Shown: positions 1-6,300 of the stretch, in pieces
How the letters are laid out: each line of letters begins with the position of its first letter
Numbering within the stretch: position 1 is the stretch's first letter
IMG/VR virus record: IMGVR_UViG_3300008107_000342
Coordinates: 1 to 28,042 of that record
Length of the DNA: 28,042 nt
Direction: 5' to 3' (one strand)
Source of the DNA: a virus
Program-made: the position numbers and the translations under genes
The notes under the pieces: model-generated
Database searches by the model: none
The model's input: the letters and a program-made list of their open reading frames with translations, nothing else
What the model was told of the DNA's origin: nothing

Positions 1-17
1 ACACAAGAATCAAACTA

Positions 18-365
18 ATGAAGGTACAGTACATCAATGAAATCAGGGACTTCCGGGTCGTGGACGGCGACACAATCGAGTGCGAACTGGATCTCGGGCA
101 TCGCGCCCGCATTCAAGTCACCGTCAGGCTGGCAGGATTGGACTGCCCCGAAGTGAACAGCAAGGACAAGGAACTGCGGCAGAAGGCAAAGACCGCAAAG
201 GATGCCACTCGCCTGTGGCTGGGCGCACGAAGGTTGGGTGGTCTTGTGCTGGAGTCCAAGGATCTGGACAAGTACGGACGCAGCATCGGCGTGATCCACT
301 ACGGGGATGAGACGCTGAATGCCTACCTCATTGAGGCCGGACACGCAGAAGCCAAGACGTATTGA
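18..365 (+). CDS. Staphylococcal nuclease-like (SNase/thermonuclease fold) protein
   Basis: This 115-residue protein matches the SNase family, which cleaves DNA or RNA with calcium. Visible motifs are VVDGDTIEC (residues 14-22), VRLAGLDCPE (36-45), DKYGRSIG (84-91) and a C-terminal LNAYLIEAGHAEA. The residues equivalent to the catalytic Arg35, Glu43 and Arg87 of staphylococcal nuclease are present as R37, E45 and R88, so an active enzyme is likely. No signal peptide is seen, so it probably acts in the infected cell, possibly in host DNA degradation or nucleotide salvage; that role is inferred. The start is the only ATG that keeps the first strand, and it has an A/C-rich leader without a Shine-Dalgarno sequence. 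It heads the visible part of the rightward gene block and is followed after 2 bases by the next ATG. Confidence 0.9.
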   Translation: MKVQYINEIRDFRVVDGDTIECELDLGHRARIQVTVRLAGLDCPEVNSKDKELRQKAKTAKDATRLWLGARRLGGLVLESKDLDKYGRSIGVIHYGDETLNAYLIEAGHAEAKTY

Positions 366-367
366 CC

Positions 368-646
368 ATGAAGGACATCATACCTCCGATCATTCACCTG
401 AATGGAACCAGTGGCTTGCGGTTAATTGAGGGCTACGCCGCCGCAGACGATGCGTTCTTTGAGTTCGTCGAGGCATGGGGTCAGATTGAATTCAATCCCC
501 GTGATTACTACCTGAGAGGTGCAGAATACATCAAAGCGGCACAGGAACACCGAGAAGAAATCGGTCGGAAAATCGCGGAAATCCGAGACTATCTTGAAGC
601 TCATCGGATTTCCATCAGCGACCAACTAAAAATACGGAAACGATAA
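368..646 (+). CDS. Small conserved phage hypothetical protein (92 aa)
   Basis: I chose ATG 368, two bases after the preceding stop, over the in-frame TTG at 362 that would overlap it. The protein opens with PPIIHLNGTS, an opening that I recall from many small phage early proteins. It continues with predicted helices rich in Glu, Arg and Ala (YIKAAQEHREEIGRKIAEI) and a basic end. There is no signal peptide, membrane segment or catalytic motif. Its position between the SNase and exonuclease genes suggests an accessory of the DNA-metabolism block, but no function can be assigned. Confidence 0.8.
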   Translation: MKDIIPPIIHLNGTSGLRLIEGYAAADDAFFEFVEAWGQIEFNPRDYYLRGAEYIKAAQEHREEIGRKIAEIRDYLEAHRISISDQLKIRKR

Positions 647-656
647 CCACTCACGA

Positions 657-1454
657 ATGATGACAATTGATGAATACCGGGCGCATCCCGCCCTGAACTT
701 CAGCCTCGCGAAGCTACTGGCGTTCAAGACCCCGGCTCATTTCCAGCAGGCGAAGGAGGAACCAGAGGAACTGGACTCCATTGCCATCCGCATGGGGACC
801 GCAGTCCACGACCTGCTGCAAGGCATCAGCAGGAACTTTGCGATCAAGCCAGCGCATCGGGAAGGAGATCCCGCAGACACATGGCATGGATCCAAGAAGT
901 GGTGCAAGGAATGGACGGCAGCACAGACCCTTCCGATCTTCACCCAGGAGGAATACGATAACGTCATGGGCATGAGGCTGGCACTGGAGAACGATCCGAT
1001 CTTCCAGACGGTCATGCAACTCTGCCCGGTGCGCGAGACTCCGGTGCTGGCTGAGTACCGTGGCGTTCCGATCAAGGCTCTTCCGGACATGCTGGGATAT
1101 GATTCCCAAGGTCGAAGAATGATCGTCGACCTGAAGACAACGGGTGACGCATCGCCTGCTGAGTTTTCCAGGAAGTGCCGGAAGCTGGGATACCACATCC
1201 AGCGTCAGTGGTACACGCAGGCAGTCTCTCTGGCTGAAGGACTGGAGGAGGAACCAGTCTACATGCTGCTGGCGGTTGAGTCAGCCAAACCATATCTGGT
1301 GAAGCCCTATGTCTTCCCAGATGAGGCAATCGAGGAAGGACAGCGGCAGATGGACAAGATCATCGATCTGCACAAGCAATGCACCGAGACCGGGGTATGG
1401 CCGGGATATCCTGCCGCCCCCGAGAATCTCCTGTGGCCGAAGTGGAAGGACTGA
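657..1454 (+). CDS. PD-(D/E)XK exonuclease, RecE/Cas4-like
   Basis: This 265-residue protein has the layout of RecE/exodeoxyribonuclease VIII-like PD-(D/E)XK nucleases. It carries an early MGTAVHDLL helix with H51, then D144 in LPDMLGY, the catalytic D158-L-K160 (IVDLKTT), and a downstream Q184-x-Y186 helix. These enzymes resect double-stranded DNA to feed single-strand annealing recombination. A RecT/Erf-type annealase would be the usual partner, and none is visible here; the SSB-like gene at 6301 and the resolvase at 1677 could cooperate with it. Start codons at 657 and 660 are both possible, and I kept the first. The leader (ataaccactcacga) lacks a Shine-Dalgarno sequence. Family assignment is confident, and the exact polarity of digestion is unknown. 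Confidence 0.9.
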   Translation: MMTIDEYRAHPALNFSLAKLLAFKTPAHFQQAKEEPEELDSIAIRMGTAVHDLLQGISRNFAIKPAHREGDPADTWHGSKKWCKEWTAAQTLPIFTQEEYDNVMGMRLALENDPIFQTVMQLCPVRETPVLAEYRGVPIKALPDMLGYDSQGRRMIVDLKTTGDASPAEFSRKCRKLGYHIQRQWYTQAVSLAEGLEEEPVYMLLAVESAKPYLVKPYVFPDEAIEEGQRQMDKIIDLHKQCTETGVWPGYPAAPENLLWPKWKD

Positions 1455-1458
1455 ATTC

Positions 1459-1680
1459 ATGCGCCTGAGAATCCTTGAGACAGGACACTACCCGATATGG
1501 GCGAGCATCGGAGATCCGAGTGCGACGACCGTGCTGCGGCAGGGTGCCGTGGTGCAGTTCATTTCCATCGCTCCGGACCAAGATGGGTACGACCCTGACC
1601 GGAACGACATGATCACGAAGGCGGCGAATGGGAAATTTGTCATTGTAAACAAATCACAATCGGAAGAAATACCAGAATGA
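1459..1680 (+). CDS. Small hypothetical protein (73 aa)
   Basis: The gene starts at ATG 1459, four bases after the exonuclease stop, in a frame whose longer upstream extension only overlaps the exonuclease. It ends in an ATGA overlap (1677-1680) with the resolvase gene, so the two are probably translationally coupled. The sequence is beta-rich in appearance (MRLRILETGHYPIW, ATTVLRQGAVVQFISI, GKFVIVNK), consistent with a small barrel. No known motif is recognised. Confidence 0.75.
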   Translation: MRLRILETGHYPIWASIGDPSATTVLRQGAVVQFISIAPDQDGYDPDRNDMITKAANGKFVIVNKSQSEEIPE

Positions 1681-2105
1681 ACTACATCGGAATCGACCCA
1701 GGGAAGAGCGGAGGAGTCGCAGTGATCAGTCCATCCGGAGCCAAGGCGTTCAAGATGCCAGCGGATGACGCTGACTTGTTGGATTTACTCAACAGCATCT
1801 GTCCACTCGGAAGTCCAAGATTTGCCCTGCTTGAGAAGGTCCACGCCATGCCGGGGCAGGGAGTGACATCGACCTTCACCTTTGGCGAGGGCTTCGGGAA
1901 GCTTCAGATGGCACTGTGCGCGGCGAAGATTCCGTACCAGTTCATCACCCCGGCGAAGTGGCAGAAGTTCCTCGGGTGCATGACCAAGGGAGACAAGAAC
2001 ATCTCCAAGGCGGCAGCACAGCGGTTGTTCCCGGACATCAAGGTGACACACGCAATTGCGGATGCTTTGCTTATTGCTGAGTACAATCGAAGGACATACA
2101 TCTGA
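1677..2105 (+). CDS. RuvC-like Holliday junction resolvase / RNase H-fold nuclease
   Basis: The 142-residue protein has the RNase H-like fold signature of the RuvC family. It begins MNYIGIDPGKSGG with catalytic D7, has E53 in FALLEKV, and ends with HAIADALLIAEY, supplying H125 and D129. A GVTSTFTFGEGFG segment and WQKFLG match phage RuvC homologues. Such enzymes resolve four-way junctions produced by recombination-dependent replication and can debranch DNA before packaging. The length is close to bacterial RuvC minus its C-terminal extension. The start overlaps the preceding stop (ATGA), so translation is probably coupled. All expected acidic residues are present, so it is likely active. Confidence 0.9.
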   Translation: MNYIGIDPGKSGGVAVISPSGAKAFKMPADDADLLDLLNSICPLGSPRFALLEKVHAMPGQGVTSTFTFGEGFGKLQMALCAAKIPYQFITPAKWQKFLGCMTKGDKNISKAAAQRLFPDIKVTHAIADALLIAEYNRRTYI

Positions 2106-2130
2106 ATCATACAAACCAAAACCAAATCCC

Positions 2131-2406
2131 ATGACACCAATTGAAAAAGCAAAGTGGCTCGCCGAGTTTTACGGCGCTATCGCGGAAGGAAAGACCGCGC
2201 AGGTGATTTATAAAGATTCGTGGCAAGATAGACCAACGGACTCAACATCCGGTCCCACATTGTCATCTAGTCCAAACCACTGGCGCATCAAGCCGGAGCC
2301 GCGCCGAAAATGGGAGACATCATCCACTGAAACCTATAACCCCCTGGTCGCCACCGAGTGGAGAAAACAAGGATTGACCGTCACCGAGTGGGTTGAGGTC
2401 GTCTGA
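2131..2406 (+). CDS. Small hypothetical phage protein (91 aa)
   Basis: ATG 2131 follows a 25-base leader with no G (aatcatacaaaccaaaacca then aatccc). The protein begins MTPIEKAKWLAEFYGAIAEGK and contains HWRIKPEPRRKWE. This WRIKPEP-type stretch is one I recall in small proteins of unrelated phages. It is followed by a segment rich in Trp, Glu and Val. There is no membrane segment or catalytic motif. Function unknown. Confidence 0.75.
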   Translation: MTPIEKAKWLAEFYGAIAEGKTAQVIYKDSWQDRPTDSTSGPTLSSSPNHWRIKPEPRRKWETSSTETYNPLVATEWRKQGLTVTEWVEVV

Positions 2407-2430
2407 AAAATCACCCAAACCACCAACCCT

Positions 2431-2730
2431 ATGACAAAGAAAGAACGAGACGAGTACTTCGCCGCCATCGACTGGAACAAAACCAGCATCGCCACTGCCG
2501 CCAAGGAAACTGGCATGCAGTACATGGGTGCCTACCAGCGATGGAAGAAGAGCGGAGGTCCGAAACCTCCACGGAAGCACATCTGGAGTACTGTCGATTG
2601 GTCCCTGCGGACCATTGACATTGCCGCCCAGCTTGGCATCAAGCCGACAACGGTTTCCATGGCCCGCAAGAAGTTCGCTCCGGAGACTTGCCAGCACAAG
2701 CCTGCCCGGAAGAAAGAGGTTGCGGCGTGA
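2431..2730 (+). CDS. Tandem helix-turn-helix protein, candidate regulator
   Basis: The 99-residue protein contains two copies of a helix-turn-helix-like unit. The first (residues 13-40) reads IDWNKTSIATAAKETG and ends in RWKK; the second (55-82) reads VDWSLRTIDIAAQLGIKPTT and ends in RKK. Both share a (I/V)DW opening, a Thr/Ile-Ala-Ala recognition core and a basic end, and the protein finishes in a basic tail. Duplicated units of this kind usually bind DNA, so a transcriptional or replication-linked regulator is plausible. It lies immediately upstream of an unusual 128-bp intergenic stretch and the replication initiator. Its leader is G-free. The target is unknown. Confidence 0.8.
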   Translation: MTKKERDEYFAAIDWNKTSIATAAKETGMQYMGAYQRWKKSGGPKPPRKHIWSTVDWSLRTIDIAAQLGIKPTTVSMARKKFAPETCQHKPARKKEVAA

Positions 2731-2735
2731 AGCAA

Positions 2736-2791
2736 GTGTGTTGAGGCAGTCTGCGAAAGACTCGGCGTAGCAACCGTCGAATCCAGCACAC
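2736..2791 (+). ncRNA. Candidate three-way-junction RNA structure in intergenic gap
   Basis: By eye, gtgtgttg (2736-2743) pairs with cagcacac (2784-2791) as an 8-bp stem with one G-U. Inside it sit two hairpins: agtct/agact around gcgaa (2748-2762), and cggcg/cgtcg with a 7-base loop and one G-U (2763-2779). The layout resembles a minimal cloverleaf but lacks a normal T-arm and is too short for a tRNA. It could be a regulatory leader structure for the initiator gene or a chance fold. No energy calculation was possible. Confidence 0.3.
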
Positions 2792-2840
2792 ACAAACAAC
2801 TTGCCCTACCAGTGCCGTGAAAACGGGTTGCTCACTGGTG

Positions 2841-2856
2841 GGGCATCTTTTTGCCC
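2841..2856 (+). promoter_or_regulatory. Hairpin directly before the initiator start codon
   Basis: gggca (2841-2845) and tgccc (2852-2856) form a 5-bp stem around a U-rich loop, ending 2 bases before ATG 2859. It may limit access to the start codon or help define it. It lacks a following T-run, so it is not a clear terminator. If translation began at GTG 2817 it would simply be coding sequence. Confidence 0.35.
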
Positions 2857-2858
2857 AG

Positions 2859-3761
2859 ATGAATTGGATCAACATCAAGATCACGCAGCTTGAAGAGCCG
2901 GAAATGATCGGCGCGGAACCCGTACAGCGGGCGACCTGGCTGTATCTTTTGAAGTACTGCTGCACCCATGAGAACGGTGGAGTTATCAGTAACGCACGCT
3001 CCTGGACTGATCGGCAGTGGCTGGCTCTCGGTCTGACTCGATCCGAGGTTGACCAGCAATGCCCGCTCTGGTCCTGGGGAGAGAATGGCGACCTGATTGT
3101 GTGGCGCTACCCGATTGAAAGCGAGCAAGTCGTTAAGGCTAAACGGGAAGGCGGAAAGAAGGGTGGTCTTCTCCGTGGGAAATCCAAGGCGCAATCTGAA
3201 GGAGTCCTTGAAGGAGTCCCTGAAGGAGTCCTTGAAGGAGTCCTTGAAGGAGTCCTTGAAGGAGTCCTTCAACGTAATAGTAATAGTAAAGGTAAGGATA
3301 AGGATAATAGTAAAGACAACTACAAGAGGAAGGAGTCTGAGGAAGGAGATTTCCTCTTCGGTCCTGACGGACCTGCCGAGGTGGTGCCGAAGGTTTCCGT
3401 TCCACGGAAGGAACCAGCAAGACCAGTAACCGCTCCGGTCGAGACCAAGGATCCCCGGCACCATGAGATCACTTCCCAGATTGCCCAGCCGTACACCCAC
3501 GTCACAGGCAAACCGTTTCCGTTCTCCCCAAAGTTCGCCAAAGTCCTCCAGCGTTTCCTCGCCGGGTGGAACGGGACTGCCGATGAATTTCTCGATGCGT
3601 ACCACGATGCGATGCAGGCATCCACGAAACCGTATGCCCCAGGGTGCTTGACGAAAGCTCACGACCCGTCGTTCTTCTGCCTCAACTACGCGGAGGTTGT
3701 CGCTGCCACGATGAGGGTGGAGGTCAACGAGAAGCGCCAGCGGATCAAGGCACCATTCTGA
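2859..3761 (+). CDS. Replication initiator / replisome organizer-like protein
   Basis: I prefer ATG 2859 over the in-frame GTG 2817, because initiators of this class begin MNWI(N/K)I followed by a winged-helix domain. Here that domain is residues 1-95, with WLYLLKYCCTHENGG and DRQWLALGLTRSEV. Next comes the basic Gly/Lys linker REGGKKGGLLRGKSK typical of phage replisome organizers. Residues 114-137 are six EGV(L/P) repeats, and a hydrophilic Ser/Lys/Asp stretch follows. A C-terminal helical domain (about 200-300; FLAGWNGTADEFLDAYHDA) probably contacts the helicase. The product likely binds the origin and loads the DnaB-type helicase encoded 12 bases downstream. The DNA encoding the repeat linker looks like the origin itself. 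Assignment rests on architecture and context, not on a catalytic motif. Confidence 0.75.
   Translation: MNWINIKITQLEEPEMIGAEPVQRATWLYLLKYCCTHENGGVISNARSWTDRQWLALGLTRSEVDQQCPLWSWGENGDLIVWRYPIESEQVVKAKREGGKKGGLLRGKSKAQSEGVLEGVPEGVLEGVLEGVLEGVLQRNSNSKGKDKDNSKDNYKRKESEEGDFLFGPDGPAEVVPKVSVPRKEPARPVTAPVETKDPRHHEITSQIAQPYTHVTGKPFPFSPKFAKVLQRFLAGWNGTADEFLDAYHDAMQASTKPYAPGCLTKAHDPSFFCLNYAEVVAATMRVEVNEKRQRIKAPF
3198..3269 (+). repeat. Six tandem 12-bp near-palindromic repeats (candidate iterons)
   Basis: Six consecutive copies of gaaggagtcctt lie at 3198, 3210, 3222, 3234, 3246 and 3258. Only the second differs (gtccct). Each unit contains aagga-g-tcctt, an inverted repeat around one base. The repeats stay in frame and encode EGV(L/P). 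Their regular spacing of about one helical turn and their place inside the initiator gene are typical of initiator-binding iterons. Confidence 0.95.
3198..3330. other. Candidate origin of replication within the initiator gene
   Basis: The six iteron-like repeats (3198-3269) are followed at once by an AT-rich tract (3270-3330; 19 of 61 bases are G or C by my count) made of short taatag and aaggata-type repeats. Iterons plus an AT-rich unwinding region inside the initiator gene, just upstream of the helicase gene, is the arrangement of the lambda O origin and of several Gram-positive phage origins. Function is inferred from layout only. Confidence 0.6.
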
Positions 3762-3773
3762 CAACATCAATAA

Positions 3774-5123
3774 ATGAACAATGAACTGAAGAAGCCTCCT
3801 GGGTCGGAGGAAATGGACAGGGCAGTCATCTCCTGCCTGATGCAGGCACCGGAGTACGCCATCGACCAGGCGATTGAGATCATCAAGTCCTCGGACTTCG
3901 TCACCGGACACTGTGCCTACCTGTTCGACCTGATCATCTCCCGTCACGCTGACGGGAACCCGGTGGATGCCGTCTCGCTTACAGCCCACCTGATTGACGC
4001 TCAGAAGCTGGATTCCGTGGGAGGAGCAGGAACCATCTCAGAAATCGCCACAGCAGCGTCTGCGCCGTCTGCGGTACGATCATACTGCGAAGCCGTCAGG
4101 AGCGCTTCCAGACGCCGTAGCGTTGCAAAGATAGCGTCCCGGCTGGAGACTGTCGCTTACGATGGGCCGGATGACTGGAGAGAAAAGGTTGGAGCGATGA
4201 TCCGGGAACTGGATACCGCCACCGTCCAGAGCAGGAGCGCGAACCTGATTCCAATCAAGGATGTCCTCTTCAGCTACATCGACATCATCGAGCAGGGAGT
4301 GGAGACTGACGTGGATCCTGCCATCGCAACCGGGATCAGGGGGCTGGATGAATTGCTGGCTGGAGGAATCCGCCGGGAGTACATCCTGATCGGAGGAAAG
4401 CAGGGTCATGGGAAGACTCTGCTGGCGATGCAGATGGCTGGCAGGCTGTCGTCCGCTGGCAGGCGTGGGTTCGTGGTTGGCTACGAGATGTCCGCAATCC
4501 AGATCGTGATGCGGGATCTGGCACGCGAGTCGGGTATCCCTCTCGACAAGGTGATGGGACGCACTCCTCTTCGGGAACAGGGGGATTTCACCAGGATCCA
4601 GAAAGCCATTGAGTCCCTCGGAAGGTGGGATCTGCACTACACCGAATCCCCGTACATCTCGCTGGAGGGCGTTGCTTCCCATGCCCGGAACCTTCACCGG
4701 AAGAAGCCCTTGGACTTCATCGTGATCGACTACCTTCAGCTTGTGCCTGTCGCCCAGCGTTCTGGTGAGCGGGCGGATCAGATGCTCAAGACAATCTCCG
4801 AGACGGCAGAGAGGCTGCGGAAGGAACTGGGATGCACACTCATCGCTCCAGTCCAACTTAATGACGACGGCATGATCCGTGACGCGAGAGCAATCCTTGA
4901 TGCTCCACAGGTGTTTCTCCGGATCGACATGGATGTCCACGAAGGCGAGGACGGCAACGAGGAGACTGCCGATACCGGGAGGATCAAGATCCTCAAGAAC
5001 CGCTTCGGCGCATCCAACCGCAGCGTTGCAGTCCGCCGGAATGGTGCGCTACAGCGTTTCGAGGATGACGATGATCCGCCGAGGAGGAAGCAGGAGAAAC
5101 CTCAGAAGGCATGGCGCAAATAA
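3774..5123 (+). CDS. DnaB-like replicative DNA helicase
   Basis: The 449-residue protein has both DnaB domains. Residues 1-100 form the helical N-terminal domain (SEEMDRAVISCLMQ, DFVTGHCAYLFDLI). The RecA-like motor begins near residue 180 (ATGIRGLDELLAGGI). Walker A is GGKQGHGKT (207-215), Walker B is IVIDYLQLV (D319), and the end carries KILKNRFGASNRSVAVRR, which matches the KNR beta-hairpin region of DnaB. It unwinds DNA at the fork as a hexamer. No primase domain is fused and no separate primase is seen, so priming may come from the host or from a gene outside the window. It follows the initiator by 12 bases with a G-poor leader, consistent with an initiator-helicase operon. Confidence 0.93.
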   Translation: MNNELKKPPGSEEMDRAVISCLMQAPEYAIDQAIEIIKSSDFVTGHCAYLFDLIISRHADGNPVDAVSLTAHLIDAQKLDSVGGAGTISEIATAASAPSAVRSYCEAVRSASRRRSVAKIASRLETVAYDGPDDWREKVGAMIRELDTATVQSRSANLIPIKDVLFSYIDIIEQGVETDVDPAIATGIRGLDELLAGGIRREYILIGGKQGHGKTLLAMQMAGRLSSAGRRGFVVGYEMSAIQIVMRDLARESGIPLDKVMGRTPLREQGDFTRIQKAIESLGRWDLHYTESPYISLEGVASHARNLHRKKPLDFIVIDYLQLVPVAQRSGERADQMLKTISETAERLRKELGCTLIAPVQLNDDGMIRDARAILDAPQVFLRIDMDVHEGEDGNEETADTGRIKILKNRFGASNRSVAVRRNGALQRFEDDDDPPRRKQEKPQKAWRK

Positions 5124-5139
5124 TCATGGCGCGTTGTAC

Positions 5140-5176
5140 ATGATTGCGTATGTTGCGTTGAATTCACATCAATCAT
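5140..5176 (+). promoter_or_regulatory. Inverted repeat in the 67-bp gap after the helicase gene
   Basis: atgattg (5140-5146) and caatcat (5170-5176) are exact inverse complements separated by 23 bases, between the helicase stop and the next ATG at 5191. This could be an operator half-site pair or a weak RNA hairpin. I see no convincing sigma-70 promoter around it. Confidence 0.3.
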
Positions 5177-5190
5177 AACCACCAGAAACA

Positions 5191-5430
5191 ATGGAACTCA
5201 CCAAGGACACGCTCGGTCACCATCTCAAGCACAGAGAGGATCTTCGGAAGAAGTTCGTGCTGCTCTGCGGCGAGAAGACCCACAACGAAGTGATCGCTGA
5301 CATGGTCAAGGATCCTGAGTTCGGGGAACTTGAGTGGGGTTATCACGCGATTCGCAAAATGCGGAAGCTGTACAAGTGCCAGCCTCAGTGGGGTGGGAAA
5401 CGGGTGAAAGGACAGAAATCAAGACCATGA
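5191..5430 (+). CDS. Small basic hypothetical protein (79 aa)
   Basis: The gene starts at ATG 5191 after an A/C-rich leader. It encodes a basic, mostly helical protein beginning MELTKDTLGHHLKHREDLRKK, with a WGYHAIRKMRKLYK helix and a Lys/Arg-rich end (GGKRVKGQKSRP). The pattern fits a small DNA- or RNA-binding protein, but no defined family is recognised. It ends in an ATGA overlap with the next gene. Confidence 0.75.
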   Translation: MELTKDTLGHHLKHREDLRKKFVLLCGEKTHNEVIADMVKDPEFGELEWGYHAIRKMRKLYKCQPQWGGKRVKGQKSRP

Positions 5431-5642
5431 ATGATAAGCTTCTTATTGGATTGTTTTTCTCTGGTATTGGCTTTGTTGGTGGTTTTCTCTGCACAGCTAC
5501 AATCCCACAAGACGATCAACTCAAGCACTACCGTTCCGTCCTGATCCGCAATGGAATTGCCGAGTACCGGGCCGATGAGAATGGCGAACCGATTTTCGTA
5601 ATCACCCACAAAGAAGATGGAACCAAACCAACAGACCGATAA
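5427..5642 (+). CDS. Small membrane-anchored phage protein (71 aa)
   Basis: ATG 5427 overlaps the previous stop (ATGA). Residues 4-27 (LLIGLFFSGIGFVGGFLCTA) form one hydrophobic segment, best read as an uncleaved signal anchor; the Cys lacks a proper lipobox. The hydrophilic remainder contains NGIAEYRADENGEPIF. An AEY-x6-G-E/K-P/T-x-F pattern of this sort is one I recall in short phage membrane proteins of unknown role. The protein would sit in the inner membrane with its tail in the periplasm or cytoplasm. Base composition of the first codons is AT-rich, as expected for a hydrophobic segment. Confidence 0.75.
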   Translation: MNDKLLIGLFFSGIGFVGGFLCTATIPQDDQLKHYRSVLIRNGIAEYRADENGEPIFVITHKEDGTKPTDR

Positions 5643-5736
5643 TCAGCCCGAGCCAGATCCCGAAGACGACTTCGGTGACACCACCCTTGGACCTGCCTGC
5701 TCAATGGACAACCCAGACTGCGAAAGCTGCCAATGA
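5617..5736 (+). CDS. Very small Cys-containing acidic protein (39 aa)
   Basis: An ATG at 5617, inside the end of the preceding gene, opens a frame of 39 codons ending at 5736. The frame ends in an ATGA overlap with the next gene (5733). The product begins MEPNQQTDNQPEPDPEDDFG and ends with ACSMDNPDCESCQ. This C-x6-C-x2-C ending resembles small phage proteins I have seen. The tight double overlap and acidic, Pro-rich composition support a real gene, though short chance frames are common. Confidence 0.55.
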   Translation: MEPNQQTDNQPEPDPEDDFGDTTLGPACSMDNPDCESCQ

Positions 5737-6053
5737 ATGACTACTGGAACGACCCGCCGGATTACCCGGAACCACCGGAATGCTGCGGAGACATGATGGA
5801 TGTCACTGATGATGGCGTCTGTGTCTGTGGTGCTTGCGGAAAACGCATTGAGCCGCAGCCGGACATTGAGCCTATCGAAGCAGTGGAACTGGACGACTGG
5901 AAGAACCAATGCGCCACCTGTGGAAAGGAGACGGACTGCGTGTATTGCTCCACGGAATGCGCCCCATTATGCGCTCACGGAAACAAGGGCGAGTGCGACC
6001 ACTGCGACCATCTTTCGGATCTGGCATATGATGCCGCAAGAGAATCAAGATAA
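5733..6053 (+). CDS. Cysteine-rich zinc-ribbon-type protein (106 aa)
   Basis: Thirteen cysteines occur in 106 residues: an N-terminal ECCGDMM followed by VCVCGACGK (C17, C18, C30, C32, C35), then C60-x2-C63, C69-x2-C72, C76, C80 and C88-x2-C91. These CxxC pairs indicate two or three zinc-binding knuckles. The opening DPPDYPEPPECCGDMM is one I recall from other phage early proteins. It may mediate protein or nucleic-acid contacts during takeover. It lies in a chain of overlapping small genes. No enzymatic motif is present. Confidence 0.8.
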   Translation: MNDYWNDPPDYPEPPECCGDMMDVTDDGVCVCGACGKRIEPQPDIEPIEAVELDDWKNQCATCGKETDCVYCSTECAPLCAHGNKGECDHCDHLSDLAYDAARESR

Positions 6054-6061
6054 CAAATACC

Positions 6062-6289
6062 ATGGAAGTTCACGAATTCATCGCCGTTGCCGAGAAAATC
6101 CTTGATGATCCCACCTGCAAGCATAAGCAATGGGACAAGGAAGTGATTGATGAATTCACCTCAGACATGGAAGTCATCGAAGACTTCTGCGTCATGTTCT
6201 ACAAAAACAGAAAACTACAGCGACCATTCAAGGATATTGAGCTTGCTCTGCATGGAGCGGTCACTACCGTCAAAGATCACCTGAAATAA
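6062..6289 (+). CDS. Small hypothetical protein (75 aa)
   Basis: The gene starts at ATG 6062 after a G-poor leader (ataacaaatacc). The protein is mostly helical and acidic with scattered aromatics (MEVHEFIAVAEKILDDPTC, DFCVMFYKNRKLQRPFKDIE). There is no membrane segment or known motif. It sits between the zinc-ribbon and SSB-like genes. Function unknown. Confidence 0.7.
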   Translation: MEVHEFIAVAEKILDDPTCKHKQWDKEVIDEFTSDMEVIEDFCVMFYKNRKLQRPFKDIELALHGAVTTVKDHLK

Positions 6290-6300
6290 AAATAAACAAC

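Noticed and set aside
2736-2791. Possible tRNA
   Set aside because: An acceptor-like stem exists, but the span is only 56 bases, there is no proper T-arm and no anticodon arm in register.
3198-3269. CRISPR-like repeat array
   Set aside because: The 12-bp units are directly adjacent with no spacers and are in-frame coding sequence.
2832-3989. Leftward open frame of 385 codons opposite the initiator
   Set aside because: Its KDSFKDSF repeat is simply the antisense reading of the 12-bp iterons; the sense strand has a clear initiator architecture.
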